Source: Candidatus Latescibacterota bacterium (lineage in GTDB: Bacteria; Latescibacterota; UBA2968). From it: 64,000 nucleotides of DNA. This document shows positions 51,182-61,062 of this stretch, in pieces. Location: NCBI GenBank assembly GCA_022821275.1, contig JAJEDY010000011.1:50312-114311 (forward strand), in the 5' to 3' direction. Numbering within the stretch: the first letter of the stretch is position 1; every line of letters begins with the position of its first letter. The position numbers and the translations under genes are program-made. The notes below the pieces were generated by a model. The model had not been told where the DNA came from. It worked only from the letters and a program-made list of their open reading frames with translations, and searched no databases.

Positions 51182-52525
51182 ATGTTTTTTGACAATATCG
51201 CGCTCGGCGTACCCAAAATTTTACTCCCAAATCCCGAAATCGATTTAAGAAAATGGTCAGTCATAGCCTGTGACCAGTATGTACACGACATATCGTATTG
51301 GGAAGAAGTTAAAAGCATTGTCGGAGACACGCCCTCAACCCTGGACCTCATCTATCCCGAAGTCTATCTCTACGACGACGAACACGAAGAACGCATTGCC
51401 CGCGTACACAACAACATGAAACGCTTTGTCACTAATGACATTTTCCGCGACGAAATCGAAGGCTTTTTGCTCGTCGATCGCGTCCTCCCCTCCGGAAAAT
51501 CGCGCAAAGGACTCGTCGTCACCCTCGACCTCGAACATTACGACAGCCGCAGCCAGTCCAAAACCCTCATCCGCACAACCGAGGGCACCTATCCCAAAAA
51601 CCTCGAAGCGCGCTTTGAAGTTCGGGGCAACGCCTCCCTCGAATCCCCTCATATTTTAGTACTCATTGACGATCCCAAAAAAGAAATTATCGAACCCCTC
51701 TTTGATGAAAACCATCCCAAGATCGTCGATTTCGAACTCATGATGAACGGAGGACACCTCAAATATCACTTAATCGACGATCAAAAAGACATCGCGCGCA
51801 TTGCCCAAAAACTCGCCAAACGCATTGAACCCGATTACATCCATCAGAAATACGGCGTCGAGGCCGAATCTCTCCTCTACGCGATGGGCGATGGCAATCA
51901 CTCATTTGCCGCCGCGCAAAAAGCCTGGAAAAAAATAAAATCAACACGCAATAACAGATCAGCGCGACATCCGGCCAGACATGCCATGGTCGAATTGATC
52001 AACTTGCACGACGACGCGATAGATATAGAGCCAATCCACAGGCTGATCACCCGGGTTGATCCACACACCACCTGCAACACCCTCGTCGCACTGCTCAATG
52101 CAACGGGCACCCGGACGCGTCTGGAAAAAGTCTCATCGTCCGAGGAACAACATCAGCGCACCGCAGCCCTATCATCTGCATCCACCCATTGCCTCCCCTA
52201 TCGCGCCGCGGGCGACCTGGGCATACTCGCAATTGAAAATCCATCTCAAAGAACCATACCCGAAACAATGGAAGCCGCGCTCGACCTGTTCACGCGAGAA
52301 AACACCGAAGCCGAAGTCGGATTCATCCACGGCGAAGACGTAATCGACGACCTGGGCAACAAATCCGACGCACTCGGTTTTTACATGCCACCCATTTTAA
52401 AAGACAGCGTATTCGAATCCATTGTTCGCTACGGCGCCTATCCCCGAAAGTCCATATCCATTGGACACGCCGACGAAAAGCGTTACTATATGGAATGCCG
52501 AAGCCTTGTACCTGCTAAACGATAA
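51182..52525 (+). CDS. DUF1015 family protein
   Basis: 447 residues. The conserved N-terminal block WSVIACDQYVHDISYWEEVK then VGDTPSTLDLIYPEVYL is the DUF1015 signature, and the middle AMGDGNHSFAAAQKAW carries its DGNH motif. DUF1015 proteins are widespread and uncharacterised; some relatives are called SerK-like kinases, which use the same DGNH region. The start at ATG 51182 follows AGAGGA by 8 bases; a TTG 18 bases earlier is possible. Divergent from the sulfatase gene. Confidence 0.85.
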   Translation: MFFDNIALGVPKILLPNPEIDLRKWSVIACDQYVHDISYWEEVKSIVGDTPSTLDLIYPEVYLYDDEHEERIARVHNNMKRFVTNDIFRDEIEGFLLVDRVLPSGKSRKGLVVTLDLEHYDSRSQSKTLIRTTEGTYPKNLEARFEVRGNASLESPHILVLIDDPKKEIIEPLFDENHPKIVDFELMMNGGHLKYHLIDDQKDIARIAQKLAKRIEPDYIHQKYGVEAESLLYAMGDGNHSFAAAQKAWKKIKSTRNNRSARHPARHAMVELINLHDDAIDIEPIHRLITRVDPHTTCNTLVALLNATGTRTRLEKVSSSEEQHQRTAALSSASTHCLPYRAAGDLGILAIENPSQRTIPETMEAALDLFTRENTEAEVGFIHGEDVIDDLGNKSDALGFYMPPILKDSVFESIVRYGAYPRKSISIGHADEKRYYMECRSLVPAKR

Positions 52526-52565
52526 TATATGATGATTTCAATTGCAATTCAGATGTAGGAGATAT

Positions 52566-53807
52566 ATGACTGAGATATACGACATGATCATTGTTGGCGC
52601 AGGACCGGCAGGCGCCACAGCGGCGTTATATGCCCACCGCGCGGGACTCAATGTCTGTCTGGTAGATAAGGCGCGATTTCCGCGGGATAAAATCTGTGGC
52701 GATGCGCTATCGGGCAAAGTCGTATCGATTTTACACGAACTCGATTTGTTCGACCAGGTGGCCCGATTGCCCGGCGCGACCATTCGAGAAGTCGTATTTG
52801 GCAGCCCAAATCACGTGGATGCGCGCGTGGATTTGCGGCGATATGATCACCGGGATGGCGCCACGGGCAAAATACTGCCGATGGAAGGATTTGTGATCCG
52901 GCGCGAGATACTGGATAATTTTCTCTTCCAGGAAGCAAAGAAAGTTGTACGCACCTGTTATGAGGGATTTGCCGTTAAAGATCTGATACGGGAAAACGGG
53001 CAAATTGTGGGCGTGTGCGGCGTGGTAGATGGCAGAGAACGCGAAATACGGAGCCGCGTCGTGCTCGGATGCGATGGTTTTAACTCAATGGTCGCGCGCA
53101 AAGCGGGATTGTACGCCCATGAATCGAGACATTGGGTGGTGGCGATTCGCTGCTATTACGAAAATGTGGCGGAATTGGGGAATCAAATCGAGTTGCATTT
53201 TGTAGATGAAGTCTTGCCGGGTTATTTCTGGATTTTCCCATTGGAAAATGGGACGGCAAATGTGGGCATTGGCATGCGTCACGATGTGTTGAAGAAACGA
53301 AGGGTGGATTTGAAAGTAGCACTAAGCGAAGTAATCAACCGCTCGCCTTATGCCCATCGGTTCAAAAATGCGCGCCCGACAGAAGATCCGGTGGGATGGA
53401 ATCTCCCCGTGGGAAGCACCCGCCGAAAAAGCTATGGGAATGGCGTATTGCTATTGGGTGATGCCGCGGGATTGATCGACCCCTTTACGGGCGAGGGAAT
53501 TGGCAATGCGTTGTATTCCGCGCGTTTTGCTGTGGATGCCGTGCAGGAAGCCCTTGCGGCAGATGATTATTCAGCGGCTTTTTTGAAGCGCTACGAAGAC
53601 CGATTATGGGATGCAATAGGCGATGAATTGGCGACAAGCACGCGAATGCAAAACTTGGGACAATGGCGCCCCCTCCTCAATTTTACAATCCACAAAGCCG
53701 CACACAACGACAAAGTGCGCGACCTGATCTGCGGCATGATGGCCAACGCCGTCCCCAAAAAACAACTCACCAATCCCTTATTTTATTTAAAGCTATTGTT
53801 TAGTTAA
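52566..53807 (+). CDS. Geranylgeranyl reductase-family flavoprotein
   Basis: 413 residues. FAD-binding Rossmann motif DMIIVGAGPAGATAALYAHRAG at the N-terminus, then DKARFPRDKICGDALSGK, and the second FAD motif VLLLGDAAGLIDPFTGEGIGNALYSA near residue 290, all typical of the GGR/digeranylgeranylglycerophospholipid reductase family. Bacterial members reduce isoprenoid chains of quinones or lipids, but related halogenase- and hydroxylase-type enzymes share the motifs. AGGAG precedes ATG 52566; the frame upstream to 52542 has no ATG. Next to, but convergent with, glyA. Confidence 0.87.
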   Translation: MTEIYDMIIVGAGPAGATAALYAHRAGLNVCLVDKARFPRDKICGDALSGKVVSILHELDLFDQVARLPGATIREVVFGSPNHVDARVDLRRYDHRDGATGKILPMEGFVIRREILDNFLFQEAKKVVRTCYEGFAVKDLIRENGQIVGVCGVVDGREREIRSRVVLGCDGFNSMVARKAGLYAHESRHWVVAIRCYYENVAELGNQIELHFVDEVLPGYFWIFPLENGTANVGIGMRHDVLKKRRVDLKVALSEVINRSPYAHRFKNARPTEDPVGWNLPVGSTRRKSYGNGVLLLGDAAGLIDPFTGEGIGNALYSARFAVDAVQEALAADDYSAAFLKRYEDRLWDAIGDELATSTRMQNLGQWRPLLNFTIHKAAHNDKVRDLICGMMANAVPKKQLTNPLFYLKLLFS

Positions 53808-53864
53808 ACAAGCTATCTAAAAACTGCGGAATCAGAGCCCCCATCCCTACTCTTCTCTCGCCTT

Positions 53865-55397
53865 TTATCTGCGTCCATCTGCGCCATCTGCGGATCCAAA
53901 TGCCTCTTGCAGATACGCCAGATCGATCTCGGGATAGAGAGGAAAACGCGCGAGGAGGGTAGCGATCCTCTGTTGGGCGTCTTCGAGCACACCGTCCTGG
54001 ACTCTGTATTGGACCTTGCTGTACTGACCCGCGCTTCTGCCCTTCGTGAACTTCAATGGCCGTGCCTGGGTGAGCACATTGCCCATAATCGCGCCGATCT
54101 CTCGCATCTCTTCTGACCCCATGCCAAGCGTCGTAAGTGCCGGAGTGCCTACCCTGAGACCACTGGTGTACCAGGGACCATTGGGATCAAAGGGAATGGT
54201 ATTTTTATTCAGTGTAATCCCCGCATCGCGGAACAAAGTTTCCGCCTGGCGACCCGTGAGCTTGAAAGGCGTAACATCAATCTGAAGCAAGTGATTGTCA
54301 GTCCCCCCAGTAAGAACCGTAAGCCCCGCATCCACACACGCCTGTGCGAGCACCTGGGCATTATCGACAATTCTCGCGGCATACGCTTGAAACTCGGGCG
54401 TACTCGCCTCCTCAAACGCGACGGCTTTGGCCGCCATCACATGGGGCAGTGGACCGCCGAGCACCATCGGGCAGCCCTTATCGACCTGTTCGGCAAAATC
54501 TTCCGTACACAAAACCATACCCCCTCTGGGACCGCGCAGGGTTTTGTGTGTGGTCGTGGTAACGACATGGGCATGGGCAACCGGATCAAAATCGCCCGCG
54601 AAAACTTTGCCAGCCACCAGCCCGGCAAAATGCGCCATATCGACCATAAAAACAGCCCCCACTTCATCGGCGATTTCCCGGAAAATGCGGAAATTAATTT
54701 TGCGTGGATAAGCACTATAACCCGCCAAAAGAATCAAAGGTTTGACGGCTCTGGCCTGATCGCGGATTTCATCGTAGTCGATCAGACCAGTTTCTTTATT
54801 TACCGTGTATGCATGCGCCTCAAACATGCGCCCGGACACATTGATGCGATAGCCATGCGTGAGATGTCCCCCGGATGCGAGATCCAGCCCGAGGAGCTTT
54901 TGATTGCCCAATTGCGTGCGAAGCGCGTCCCATGCGTCAGCCGAGAGATCAAACGGCGATTTTTTCCCCATTTTTTCGAGCGCGACATCTTGAACGCGCC
55001 CCGAAAGAATCGCCCAAAAAGCGACCATATTGGCATCTGCACCCGAATGGGGTTGCACATAAGCGTGATTCGCGCCAAAGAGATCGCACGCCAGTTTTGC
55101 AGCCTGGCTTTCAATCGCATCTACATTGTCACAACCGGCGTAAAAGCGGTGATCGGGAATCCCCTCGGCATATTTATCGGTAAGCAAATTGCCCATCGCC
55201 AGTTGCGTGGGCAAAGAACAATAATTCTCGCTGGCAATCATCTTGAGATTCGAACGCTGGTCGGCCAACTCGCGCACAATATTTTTTGCCACATCGGGCG
55301 ATATGGAGGCGACCTGTTCCAGCGCGGCCAAATAGGCGATAAACCCGGGATTTGGAGTGGTATTTTGAGACAGATAGTTGGCAAGAGGGCTGGACAT
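53865..55397 (-). CDS. glyA: Serine hydroxymethyltransferase
   Basis: 510 residues, PLP enzyme making glycine and methylene-THF from serine and THF. Hallmarks are MIASENYCS (53-61), [10 protein letters not shown] (115-124), the cofactor Asp and His in VDMAHFAGL, and Schiff-base Lys285 in [14 protein letters not shown]. It is longer than the common 415-residue form because of an insert at about 133-170, as in the long SHMT subgroup. The last nine residues (SADGADGRR) are encoded by an ATCTGCG tandem repeat on the opposite strand. Start ATG 55397 with GAGGAG upstream; expression controlled by the ZTP riboswitch just before it. Confidence 0.95.
   Translation of the reverse strand: MSSPLANYLSQNTTPNPGFIAYLAALEQVASISPDVAKNIVRELADQRSNLKMIASENYCSLPTQLAMGNLLTDKYAEGIPDHRFYAGCDNVDAIESQAAKLACDLFGANHAYVQPHSGADANMVAFWAILSGRVQDVALEKMGKKSPFDLSADAWDALRTQLGNQKLLGLDLASGGHLTHGYRINVSGRMFEAHAYTVNKETGLIDYDEIRDQARAVKPLILLAGYSAYPRKINFRIFREIADEVGAVFMVDMAHFAGLVAGKVFAGDFDPVAHAHVVTTTTHKTLRGPRGGMVLCTEDFAEQVDKGCPMVLGGPLPHVMAAKAVAFEEASTPEFQAYAARIVDNAQVLAQACVDAGLTVLTGGTDNHLLQIDVTPFKLTGRQAETLFRDAGITLNKNTIPFDPNGPWYTSGLRVGTPALTTLGMGSEEMREIGAIMGNVLTQARPLKFTKGRSAGQYSKVQYRVQDGVLEDAQQRIATLLARFPLYPEIDLAYLQEAFGSADGADGRR
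53867..53893. repeat. Tandem ATCTGCG repeat inside the glyA 3' end
   Basis: ATCTGCGTCC, ATCTGCGCC, ATCTGCGG on the plus strand, the same family as 37854-37881. It supplies the last codons of glyA (SADGADGRR) and shares the first base of its stop codon triplet region. Confidence 0.75.
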
Positions 55398-55425
55398 GGA
55401 TATTCTCCTCGTTTTTTGCCCGATA

Positions 55426-55468
55426 CAAAAATAGCCCGGGCTGTGTGTGGATTTTCATAAGCCCAGGC
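55426..55468 (-). terminator. Riboswitch-controlled intrinsic terminator
   Basis: On the reverse strand GCCTGGGCT pairs with AGCCCGGGC (9 pairs, one G-U) and is followed by TATTTTTG. The left arm is the conserved CGCCTGGGC of the ZTP aptamer, so aptamer and terminator are mutually exclusive. The T-tract is about 30 bases before the glyA ATG. Confidence 0.8.
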
Positions 55469-55545
55469 GATCGGCTATCGGATGAAGAGCACTGCGCTTC
55501 CCCGTGGTCGATTCCACGTTCATTCGCCAGTCACGCAGATCCTTG
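55460..55545 (-). ncRNA. ZTP riboswitch (pfl motif) upstream of glyA
   Basis: Reverse-strand sequence holds, in order, GTGACTGGCGA, CGTGGAA...CCACGGGGAAGCGC and CGCCTGGGC, the three conserved blocks of the pfl/ZTP riboswitch. P1 is CTGCG / CGCAG and the internal hairpin is CGTGG / CCACG. ZTP and ZMP accumulate when 10-formyl-THF is short; binding is known to turn on one-carbon genes, of which glyA is a standard target. The 3' conserved block doubles as the left arm of the terminator, so ligand binding would allow read-through into glyA. Confidence 0.9.
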
Positions 55546-55554
55546 TCGATAATC

Positions 55555-55582
55555 AATATACAGAATTGCAGACCAAAGTCAA
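55555..55582 (-). promoter_or_regulatory. Promoter of the riboswitch-glyA unit
   Basis: Reverse strand reads TTGACT, 16 bases, TATATT. The predicted start at about 55548 is a few bases before the aptamer, and the whole unit lies just downstream of the flippase gene stop. Confidence 0.7.
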
Positions 55583-55589
55583 TGGCTTC

Positions 55590-57017
55590 TTAGGACGTAA
55601 AAAAACGCCAGCCCCACAAAATAAGAGGATAGCCCGCGACAAAAATGACACGCGCAATAACACCCTCTATTGACGTATCCTGGAGATGAGGGGATAAAAC
55701 GACAAAAACAACCGCCCCCGCAACACATATTTTCCCCAAACGCCCATATTCGTAGGGAACCGGATAAAACCGGCGCACGATGAGATAGAGCAAAACCGTC
55801 ATCGTGACATGCGCGATAAGCGTACTATAAGCAGCGGCAATAAATCCAATTTTGGGTAAAAGAAAAATATTGATAGCGATATTCACACACGCACCCGTCC
55901 CCACAATAAATGGCAGAGACCCCGCGCGACCTTCGGCATATACACCCGCGGTGAGAATGATATAAAGACCGTAAAAGAAAAATGCCAGTCCCACCAGGGG
56001 TACAACCCGTATCCCCTCGAGATAAGTCTGCGCATTGTCACCGGCAATCAGGACGATTATTTCGCGTGCAAAAGTAGCTAAAATCAGGCAGCCAAAAATG
56101 CCGAACAACGTGAAATACGTAGTGACACGCGCACACATCTGCCGCGTGTCATCCTCTGTATTTTCATCATCGGTTTCGTCGAGCACGGCGGGTGCCCAGG
56201 CCGAGCGAAACGCTTTAACCACAAAAAAGATGGGCAAACCGAGTTTATAGGTAATACCATAAATACCCAGATCGTCGAGATCCAGAAAAAAACGGATCAA
56301 AAAGCGATCAGACAGGCTGATAATAAGAAAGGAAAAAGCTGAGGGTACAAAGGGCAGACCAAAACGCAGAAGATCGCGCAACGCACGCACATCAAAAGTT
56401 GGACGAATCAAGCGCAGCCCAACGGGAAACATGACAATAAGTGCAAAGAGAGAACTGATGAGATTGGCTTCAAAAACCGCGATTGGTCCGCGTCCAAGAC
56501 CGGCAATAAAATAAGCGGTAAGACCGAGTTGTAGCGTGTGTTGAATCACCCGCACAATCGCATAGTGAAAGGATCTCTGACGCGCGCGACAAAGCGTGAA
56601 AAGAGGTTCTGACAGCGCGTCCAAAAGGACAACAGCGGCAATAAGTTCGAAGATCGCACTGTAATCCGGACTGCCCAAAAGATGATGCGCGAGACTCCCG
56701 GCATTGGTCCAGACCAGACTCGACAGAATAACACCTGTGGCGAACAGTGCCCAAAATGCGGAACTAAATGCAGCGCGATGTTTGTCGAGATCGGTCTTGC
56801 CAGATAAGAGGCGGATCAGCGCGGGATTGAGACCGAGAGAATAAAAAACCGCGCTAAACCCGATAAATGCAAATGCCAGAGACAAAATGCCATTGTCAGC
56901 AGGTGTGAGATGTCTGGCATAAATGGGCACGAGCAAAATGGACACTGCGCGACTGAGCAAATCGCCCATGCCATAGACTGCCGTGTGTTGTGCGAGAGAT
57001 TTAATTCGAGGGAACAT
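55590..57017 (-). CDS. Wzx-like polysaccharide flippase (MOP superfamily)
   Basis: 475 residues, about 14 hydrophobic helices. The start LAQHTAVYGMGDLLSRAVSILLVPIYARHL and the paired helices that follow are typical of the polysaccharide-biosynthesis (Wzx/RfbX, PST) branch. Likely flips lipid-linked glycans across the inner membrane for surface polysaccharide. No glycosyltransferase cluster is adjacent; it sits between priA and glyA. Start 57017 lies 10 bases after the priA stop; an ATG 36 bases upstream overlaps priA. Confidence 0.85.
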   Translation of the reverse strand: MFPRIKSLAQHTAVYGMGDLLSRAVSILLVPIYARHLTPADNGILSLAFAFIGFSAVFYSLGLNPALIRLLSGKTDLDKHRAAFSSAFWALFATGVILSSLVWTNAGSLAHHLLGSPDYSAIFELIAAVVLLDALSEPLFTLCRARQRSFHYAIVRVIQHTLQLGLTAYFIAGLGRGPIAVFEANLISSLFALIVMFPVGLRLIRPTFDVRALRDLLRFGLPFVPSAFSFLIISLSDRFLIRFFLDLDDLGIYGITYKLGLPIFFVVKAFRSAWAPAVLDETDDENTEDDTRQMCARVTTYFTLFGIFGCLILATFAREIIVLIAGDNAQTYLEGIRVVPLVGLAFFFYGLYIILTAGVYAEGRAGSLPFIVGTGACVNIAINIFLLPKIGFIAAAYSTLIAHVTMTVLLYLIVRRFYPVPYEYGRLGKICVAGAVVFVVLSPHLQDTSIEGVIARVIFVAGYPLILWGWRFFTS

Positions 57018-57027
57018 AGTTAATCGC

Positions 57028-59472
57028 TCAAAGCATCGACATCGGATCGACATTGATCGCCAGAGTCACACCACGAGATCGGCGTTTATTGGGAGCAAAT
57101 TGTGTGGCGGCATTGCGGGCGGCGGCATTGAGATGACTGTGCGAATCGGACTTGAGCAAAACCTGCCAGCGATAGGTACCCTGAATACGTGCAAGAGGGG
57201 CCTGTACGGGACCCAGAATTTCGACATCGGGAGGGGTTTGTTCGCGCAAAGCCTGCGCGATTACGCCAGCCGAGCGTGCAACTTCGTGTTCATCTTTGCC
57301 CTTAAAGAGCAAAAGCACCACGCGCCCAAAGGGCGGGTAGCCAAGACTTTGACGCGCACTGAGTTCGCGCTGAGCAAAAGCTTCAAAATCGTGGCCCTGC
57401 GCGCATTGCACGGCTTCGCCATCGGGCATATAAGTTTGAATAACGACTTCCCCCGGAATCTCGCCTCGTCCGGCGCGTCCACTGACCTGAGTGAGCAATT
57501 GGAATGTGCGTTCGCTGGCGCGAAAATCCGGCAGATGGATACTCGTATCCGCAGAAATAACGCCGACGAGTGTCACACCGGGAAAATCGAGACCCTTGGC
57601 GATCATCTGCGTACCGAGTAAAATATCGGCCTCGCCTCGGGAGAAGCGACTGAGTATGCGGTCATGCGCGCCCTTGCGGCTCGTGGTATCCACATCCATT
57701 CGCAAAACGCGCACACCGGGAAACTGTGTTTCGAGGGTCTCTTCAACGCGCTGCGTACCCACGCCCAGCAAATGAAAATTGCTGCTATTACACGATGGAC
57801 AGGCCGAGGGCGAAGGCTCAATATAACCGCAATAATGGCAAATCATCAGGCGTCGGGTCGCGTGATACGTCAGGGTCACCTGGCAGTGGTCGCACTGGAT
57901 GCTTTGCCCGCAGTCAGCGCATTGAACCGTTGGCGCGTACCCACGCCGGTTTTGAAGCAAAATAGTGCGTTGACCCTTTTCGATGCGTTCGCGCATCTTC
58001 TCTCGCAACGGACGAGAAAACAAACTGCCGCCTTCGCGTCGCATATCCACGAGTGTGACAGCGGGCAATGGACGATTATCGATGCGCTCTGGCAATATTA
58101 AAGCGTTGAATTTTTGCGTCTGTACATTGTGATGAGACTCGAGAGAAGGGGTCGCCGATCCCAGCACAATGGGCAGATTTTGCAGATGCGCGCGCATCAC
58201 AGCGACATCCCGCGCGTTGTAGCGAGGTGCGGGATCGTCTTGCTTATACGAACCATCGTGCTCTTCATCAATGATGATAAGACCCAGATTTTCGACAGGT
58301 GCAAAAATAGCTGAGCGCGCACCAATAACAACGGCGCGTTTTCCCCTGCGAACCTCGCGCCAGGCATCGTAGCGTTCTCCGGGGGACAAGGCACTGTGCA
58401 AAACCGCGACGCGATCGCCAAAATGGACGCGAAAACGGCGGACGGTTTGTGGTGTCAGGGTAATTTCCGGCACCAGAACAATCGCGCCTTTTCCCGATGC
58501 GAGCGCGTGTGCAACCGCCCGAATATAAACCAGTGTTTTGCCGCTGCCCGTCACCCCGCGCAAAAGGTGAACCCGAAAGGCGTTTTCATCAATGCTTTGG
58601 CCAATCGCCTGAATAGCCCGCGCTTGATGGGGCGTAAGCGTTACAACCTCAGGCGGGGGAAGGTCGGCATCGGCATAAGGATCGCGTACCACTTCGCGGT
58701 CGATAAAACATATCAAATTGCGCTTGACCATTTCTCTCAGTACACCCGATGAAATCCCTTCTGCGGATAGTTGTGCGGTCAAAAGGGGGCGATTTGCCGA
58801 ACGCAGAAGGCGAATACACTGCGCCTGGCGGGGAGCGCGTTTTTCAAGTGTGGGCAATTCCAGGTCAAACCAGCGAGGGTCATTGGGCACGAGTGCCGCT
58901 GCGCGCTGAGTTTTGGTTTTTACTTTTGGTGTTGACATCTTTTGAAACGCGACCAGAACACCCCGCCTCAAAAGGCCGTATATCGCGGGCTGTACACCCT
59001 GTTTTCCAAGTCGTTTTTGAAGTTGGCGCATCGATGCCGAACCGAGTTCGTTCAAAGCGGCGACGACCTCGCGCTGACGCGTGGAAAGTAGGCGGCTGAT
59101 CGCGTCGTCAAAGTTTTTTCCAAGGGCAAAATGCTGCCCACTATCCAGATGAATGCCCGATGGAAGAGCCGCTGAAAGGACTTCCGAGAGACTGCACAGA
59201 TAATACCCTGCCATCCATTTGCACAATTCGAGCATCGGTGGTGTCACAAGTGGATAAGAATCCAGAATTTGGGCAATGGTCTTGACGCGATTGGGGGGCA
59301 GGTCACACGTCTCGCAAAAGCCGACGACAATACCCGTGACCCAGCGTTCTCCAAAAGGAACGAGAACGCGGCAGCCCGTTTGCAGATCGTCCTGGAGATC
59401 GTCGGGAATGCGGTAGGTGAATGTATCGAGGGATGTGCCCAGGGGAACGATGTGTGCGAAAGGATGCGCCAT
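57028..59472 (-). CDS. priA: Primosomal protein N' (replication restart helicase)
   Basis: 814 residues. An N-terminal 3'-DNA-binding domain (AHPFAHIVPLGTSLDTFTYRIP), then Walker A GVTGSGKTLVY and DEEH box (IIIDEEHDGSYKQD). A zinc-binding insert has paired cysteines (CADCGQSIQCDHC, then CHYCG and CPSC), followed by helicase motifs V-VI (QMIAKGLDFPGVTLVG, QVSGRAGRG). It reloads the replisome at stalled forks. The start at 59472 avoids overlap with rodZ and begins the conserved domain. Confidence 0.95.
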   Translation of the reverse strand: MAHPFAHIVPLGTSLDTFTYRIPDDLQDDLQTGCRVLVPFGERWVTGIVVGFCETCDLPPNRVKTIAQILDSYPLVTPPMLELCKWMAGYYLCSLSEVLSAALPSGIHLDSGQHFALGKNFDDAISRLLSTRQREVVAALNELGSASMRQLQKRLGKQGVQPAIYGLLRRGVLVAFQKMSTPKVKTKTQRAAALVPNDPRWFDLELPTLEKRAPRQAQCIRLLRSANRPLLTAQLSAEGISSGVLREMVKRNLICFIDREVVRDPYADADLPPPEVVTLTPHQARAIQAIGQSIDENAFRVHLLRGVTGSGKTLVYIRAVAHALASGKGAIVLVPEITLTPQTVRRFRVHFGDRVAVLHSALSPGERYDAWREVRRGKRAVVIGARSAIFAPVENLGLIIIDEEHDGSYKQDDPAPRYNARDVAVMRAHLQNLPIVLGSATPSLESHHNVQTQKFNALILPERIDNRPLPAVTLVDMRREGGSLFSRPLREKMRERIEKGQRTILLQNRRGYAPTVQCADCGQSIQCDHCQVTLTYHATRRLMICHYCGYIEPSPSACPSCNSSNFHLLGVGTQRVEETLETQFPGVRVLRMDVDTTSRKGAHDRILSRFSRGEADILLGTQMIAKGLDFPGVTLVGVISADTSIHLPDFRASERTFQLLTQVSGRAGRGEIPGEVVIQTYMPDGEAVQCAQGHDFEAFAQRELSARQSLGYPPFGRVVLLLFKGKDEHEVARSAGVIAQALREQTPPDVEILGPVQAPLARIQGTYRWQVLLKSDSHSHLNAAARNAATQFAPNKRRSRGVTLAINVDPMSML

Positions 59473-59485
59473 AGAAACTATCGGC

Positions 59486-60421
59486 CTATCTGGGGGCAGA
59501 AGGCGTGTCGCCGAGTTCTTCAACTTTGATAAAGGTGCGAAAAATAGTCAGGCGAAGACCGCGATCAGGTGGGCTGGCAAATTCGAGAGGCTGGTTCTGC
59601 AGGGAAAACGAAATCGAACCACCGCGCTGTATCTCCACTTGAAAGCGGTCATGAGCCAGCCAGCGTTGCTGCTGACCCATTGGAAGAACACCAGCAAAAA
59701 TCCCGCGACCATCGGCGGCAATAGATAGATGCGCGTTTTCTCTTGCAACGCCGGAAAGGGTCATGATTTCTCCTTCTGCAATGACGCCGGGCACAGGCGA
59801 ATTATATGTGATGAACACGACAGATGCCGGTTGAGAAGCTGGTACCTCCTGGTTTTCAGGTAGGGATTGAGATGGCATAATGGACTCAGTGCTGTCTCGC
59901 GGTTGCATCTCTTGTAAGGATTTCGCGCTATCTTGTATTCCCGGCGACATCTCCTTTTCGGCAATGCCTATTTGTTCGGGTGAAATAACCGATTCCGTGC
60001 TATCTGGTATTGAAAGAGATGCGGTTGTATCGAGGGGGGCTGTGAGCGGTGTTTCCTCACGCGAGTTAAGAATGATGATCACCACTGTAATCACCGCGAA
60101 TGCGAGTAATGAGATAAATATTGCGCTGCGGTTTATCCCGCGTTCTGGAGGGGACTGTACTGTGGTCCGCGCGCGCGGCAACGCAACGTCTTTTTCAAAA
60201 AGAATAAGAATATCCCGAACATTGAGGTTGAGTGCTTGTGCATAAGTTTTGAGAAATAAATGCGCATAAGCTACGGGTAATAAATCGAATTGGCCCGCTT
60301 CGAGCACCTTGATAAACTCGGGATTGATCCGAGTGTGTTCGTAAATATCGTCGATACTCAGACCAAGATTCTCGCGCTGCGTTTTGAGTAACTCAGCGAT
60401 TTCTTGTTTTTGATCTAACAT
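59486..60421 (-). CDS. rodZ: RodZ-like helix-turn-helix cytoskeletal protein
   Basis: 311 residues. N-terminal HTH_25 domain (LLKTQRENLGLSIDDIYEHTRINPEFIKVLEAGQF, then KTYAQALNLN) binds MreB in known RodZ. One membrane helix follows at about 97-116 (SAIFISLLAFAVITVVIII), then a Ser/Pro/Glu-rich linker and a C-terminal DUF4115-type periplasmic beta-domain ending near GLRLTIFRTF. Couples the MreB skeleton to wall synthesis, so the cell is probably rod-shaped. Lies in a run with maf and priA. Confidence 0.87.
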   Translation of the reverse strand: MLDQKQEIAELLKTQRENLGLSIDDIYEHTRINPEFIKVLEAGQFDLLPVAYAHLFLKTYAQALNLNVRDILILFEKDVALPRARTTVQSPPERGINRSAIFISLLAFAVITVVIIILNSREETPLTAPLDTTASLSIPDSTESVISPEQIGIAEKEMSPGIQDSAKSLQEMQPRDSTESIMPSQSLPENQEVPASQPASVVFITYNSPVPGVIAEGEIMTLSGVARENAHLSIAADGRGIFAGVLPMGQQQRWLAHDRFQVEIQRGGSISFSLQNQPLEFASPPDRGLRLTIFRTFIKVEELGDTPSAPR

Positions 60422-60447
60422 GGATGGTTGTATTTCCCGTTGTATTT

Positions 60448-61062
60448 TTAAATGTCTGCCGTGTCACTATTTTCGGGTATGATCGCCCAGAGCGATTGCC
60501 CGACCAGACGGTTATAAAGGCTCCAAAAGCACGCAAGCGGCAAACCCACTACATTGTAGAAGCAACCGGATATAGATTGAATAAATGCAGAGGCACGCCC
60601 CTGCGCACCATAAGCACCGGCTTTGTCCATAGAATCCCCAGTAGCGACATAGCGCGCGATATCCTCCGATGAGAGCACGCGCATGGTGACGTGCGTAGTT
60701 GCAACTTCAGTGAGGGTCTGTCCGGTTTCCGTATCTGTGAGAGCCAACCCTGTATAGACCTGATGGGTTTTACCCGAAAGTTGCGCCAGCATGTCTGCGG
60801 CGTGTTTGGCATCATTCGGTTTTTCGAAAATCGCATTTTCCAATGCCACAACTGTATCGGCTCCCAAAACGAGCGCGTGATCAAAACGATGGACAACAGC
60901 CCGTGTTTTGCGCTGTGCGATTTCCCGCACATGTTCGGCAGGAGGCAAGGTGGCACCCAGAGCTTCATTGACATTGCTCGGCGCGACCTCAAACGGAATA
61001 TCTAACAAGCGCAATAAACTCGCACGCCTGGGTGAGGCAGAAGCGAGAATCAGTTTCTTCAT
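60448..61062 (-). CDS. maf: Maf-family nucleotide pyrophosphatase
   Basis: 204 residues. N-terminal SxSxRR motif ([16 protein letters not shown]), middle [12 protein letters not shown] with the catalytic Asp, [12 protein letters not shown] and the late [17 protein letters not shown]. Hydrolyses non-canonical or modified nucleoside triphosphates (dTTP/UTP type) and influences division. The start overlaps the dtd stop (ATGA). Confidence 0.93.
   Translation of the reverse strand: MKKLILASASPRRASLLRLLDIPFEVAPSNVNEALGATLPPAEHVREIAQRKTRAVVHRFDHALVLGADTVVALENAIFEKPNDAKHAADMLAQLSGKTHQVYTGLALTDTETGQTLTEVATTHVTMRVLSSEDIARYVATGDSMDKAGAYGAQGRASAFIQSISGCFYNVVGLPLACFWSLYNRLVGQSLWAIIPENSDTADI

Noticed and set aside
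54291..55460. 389-codon open frame on the plus strand
   Set aside because: Antisense to glyA and its riboswitch; no family features.
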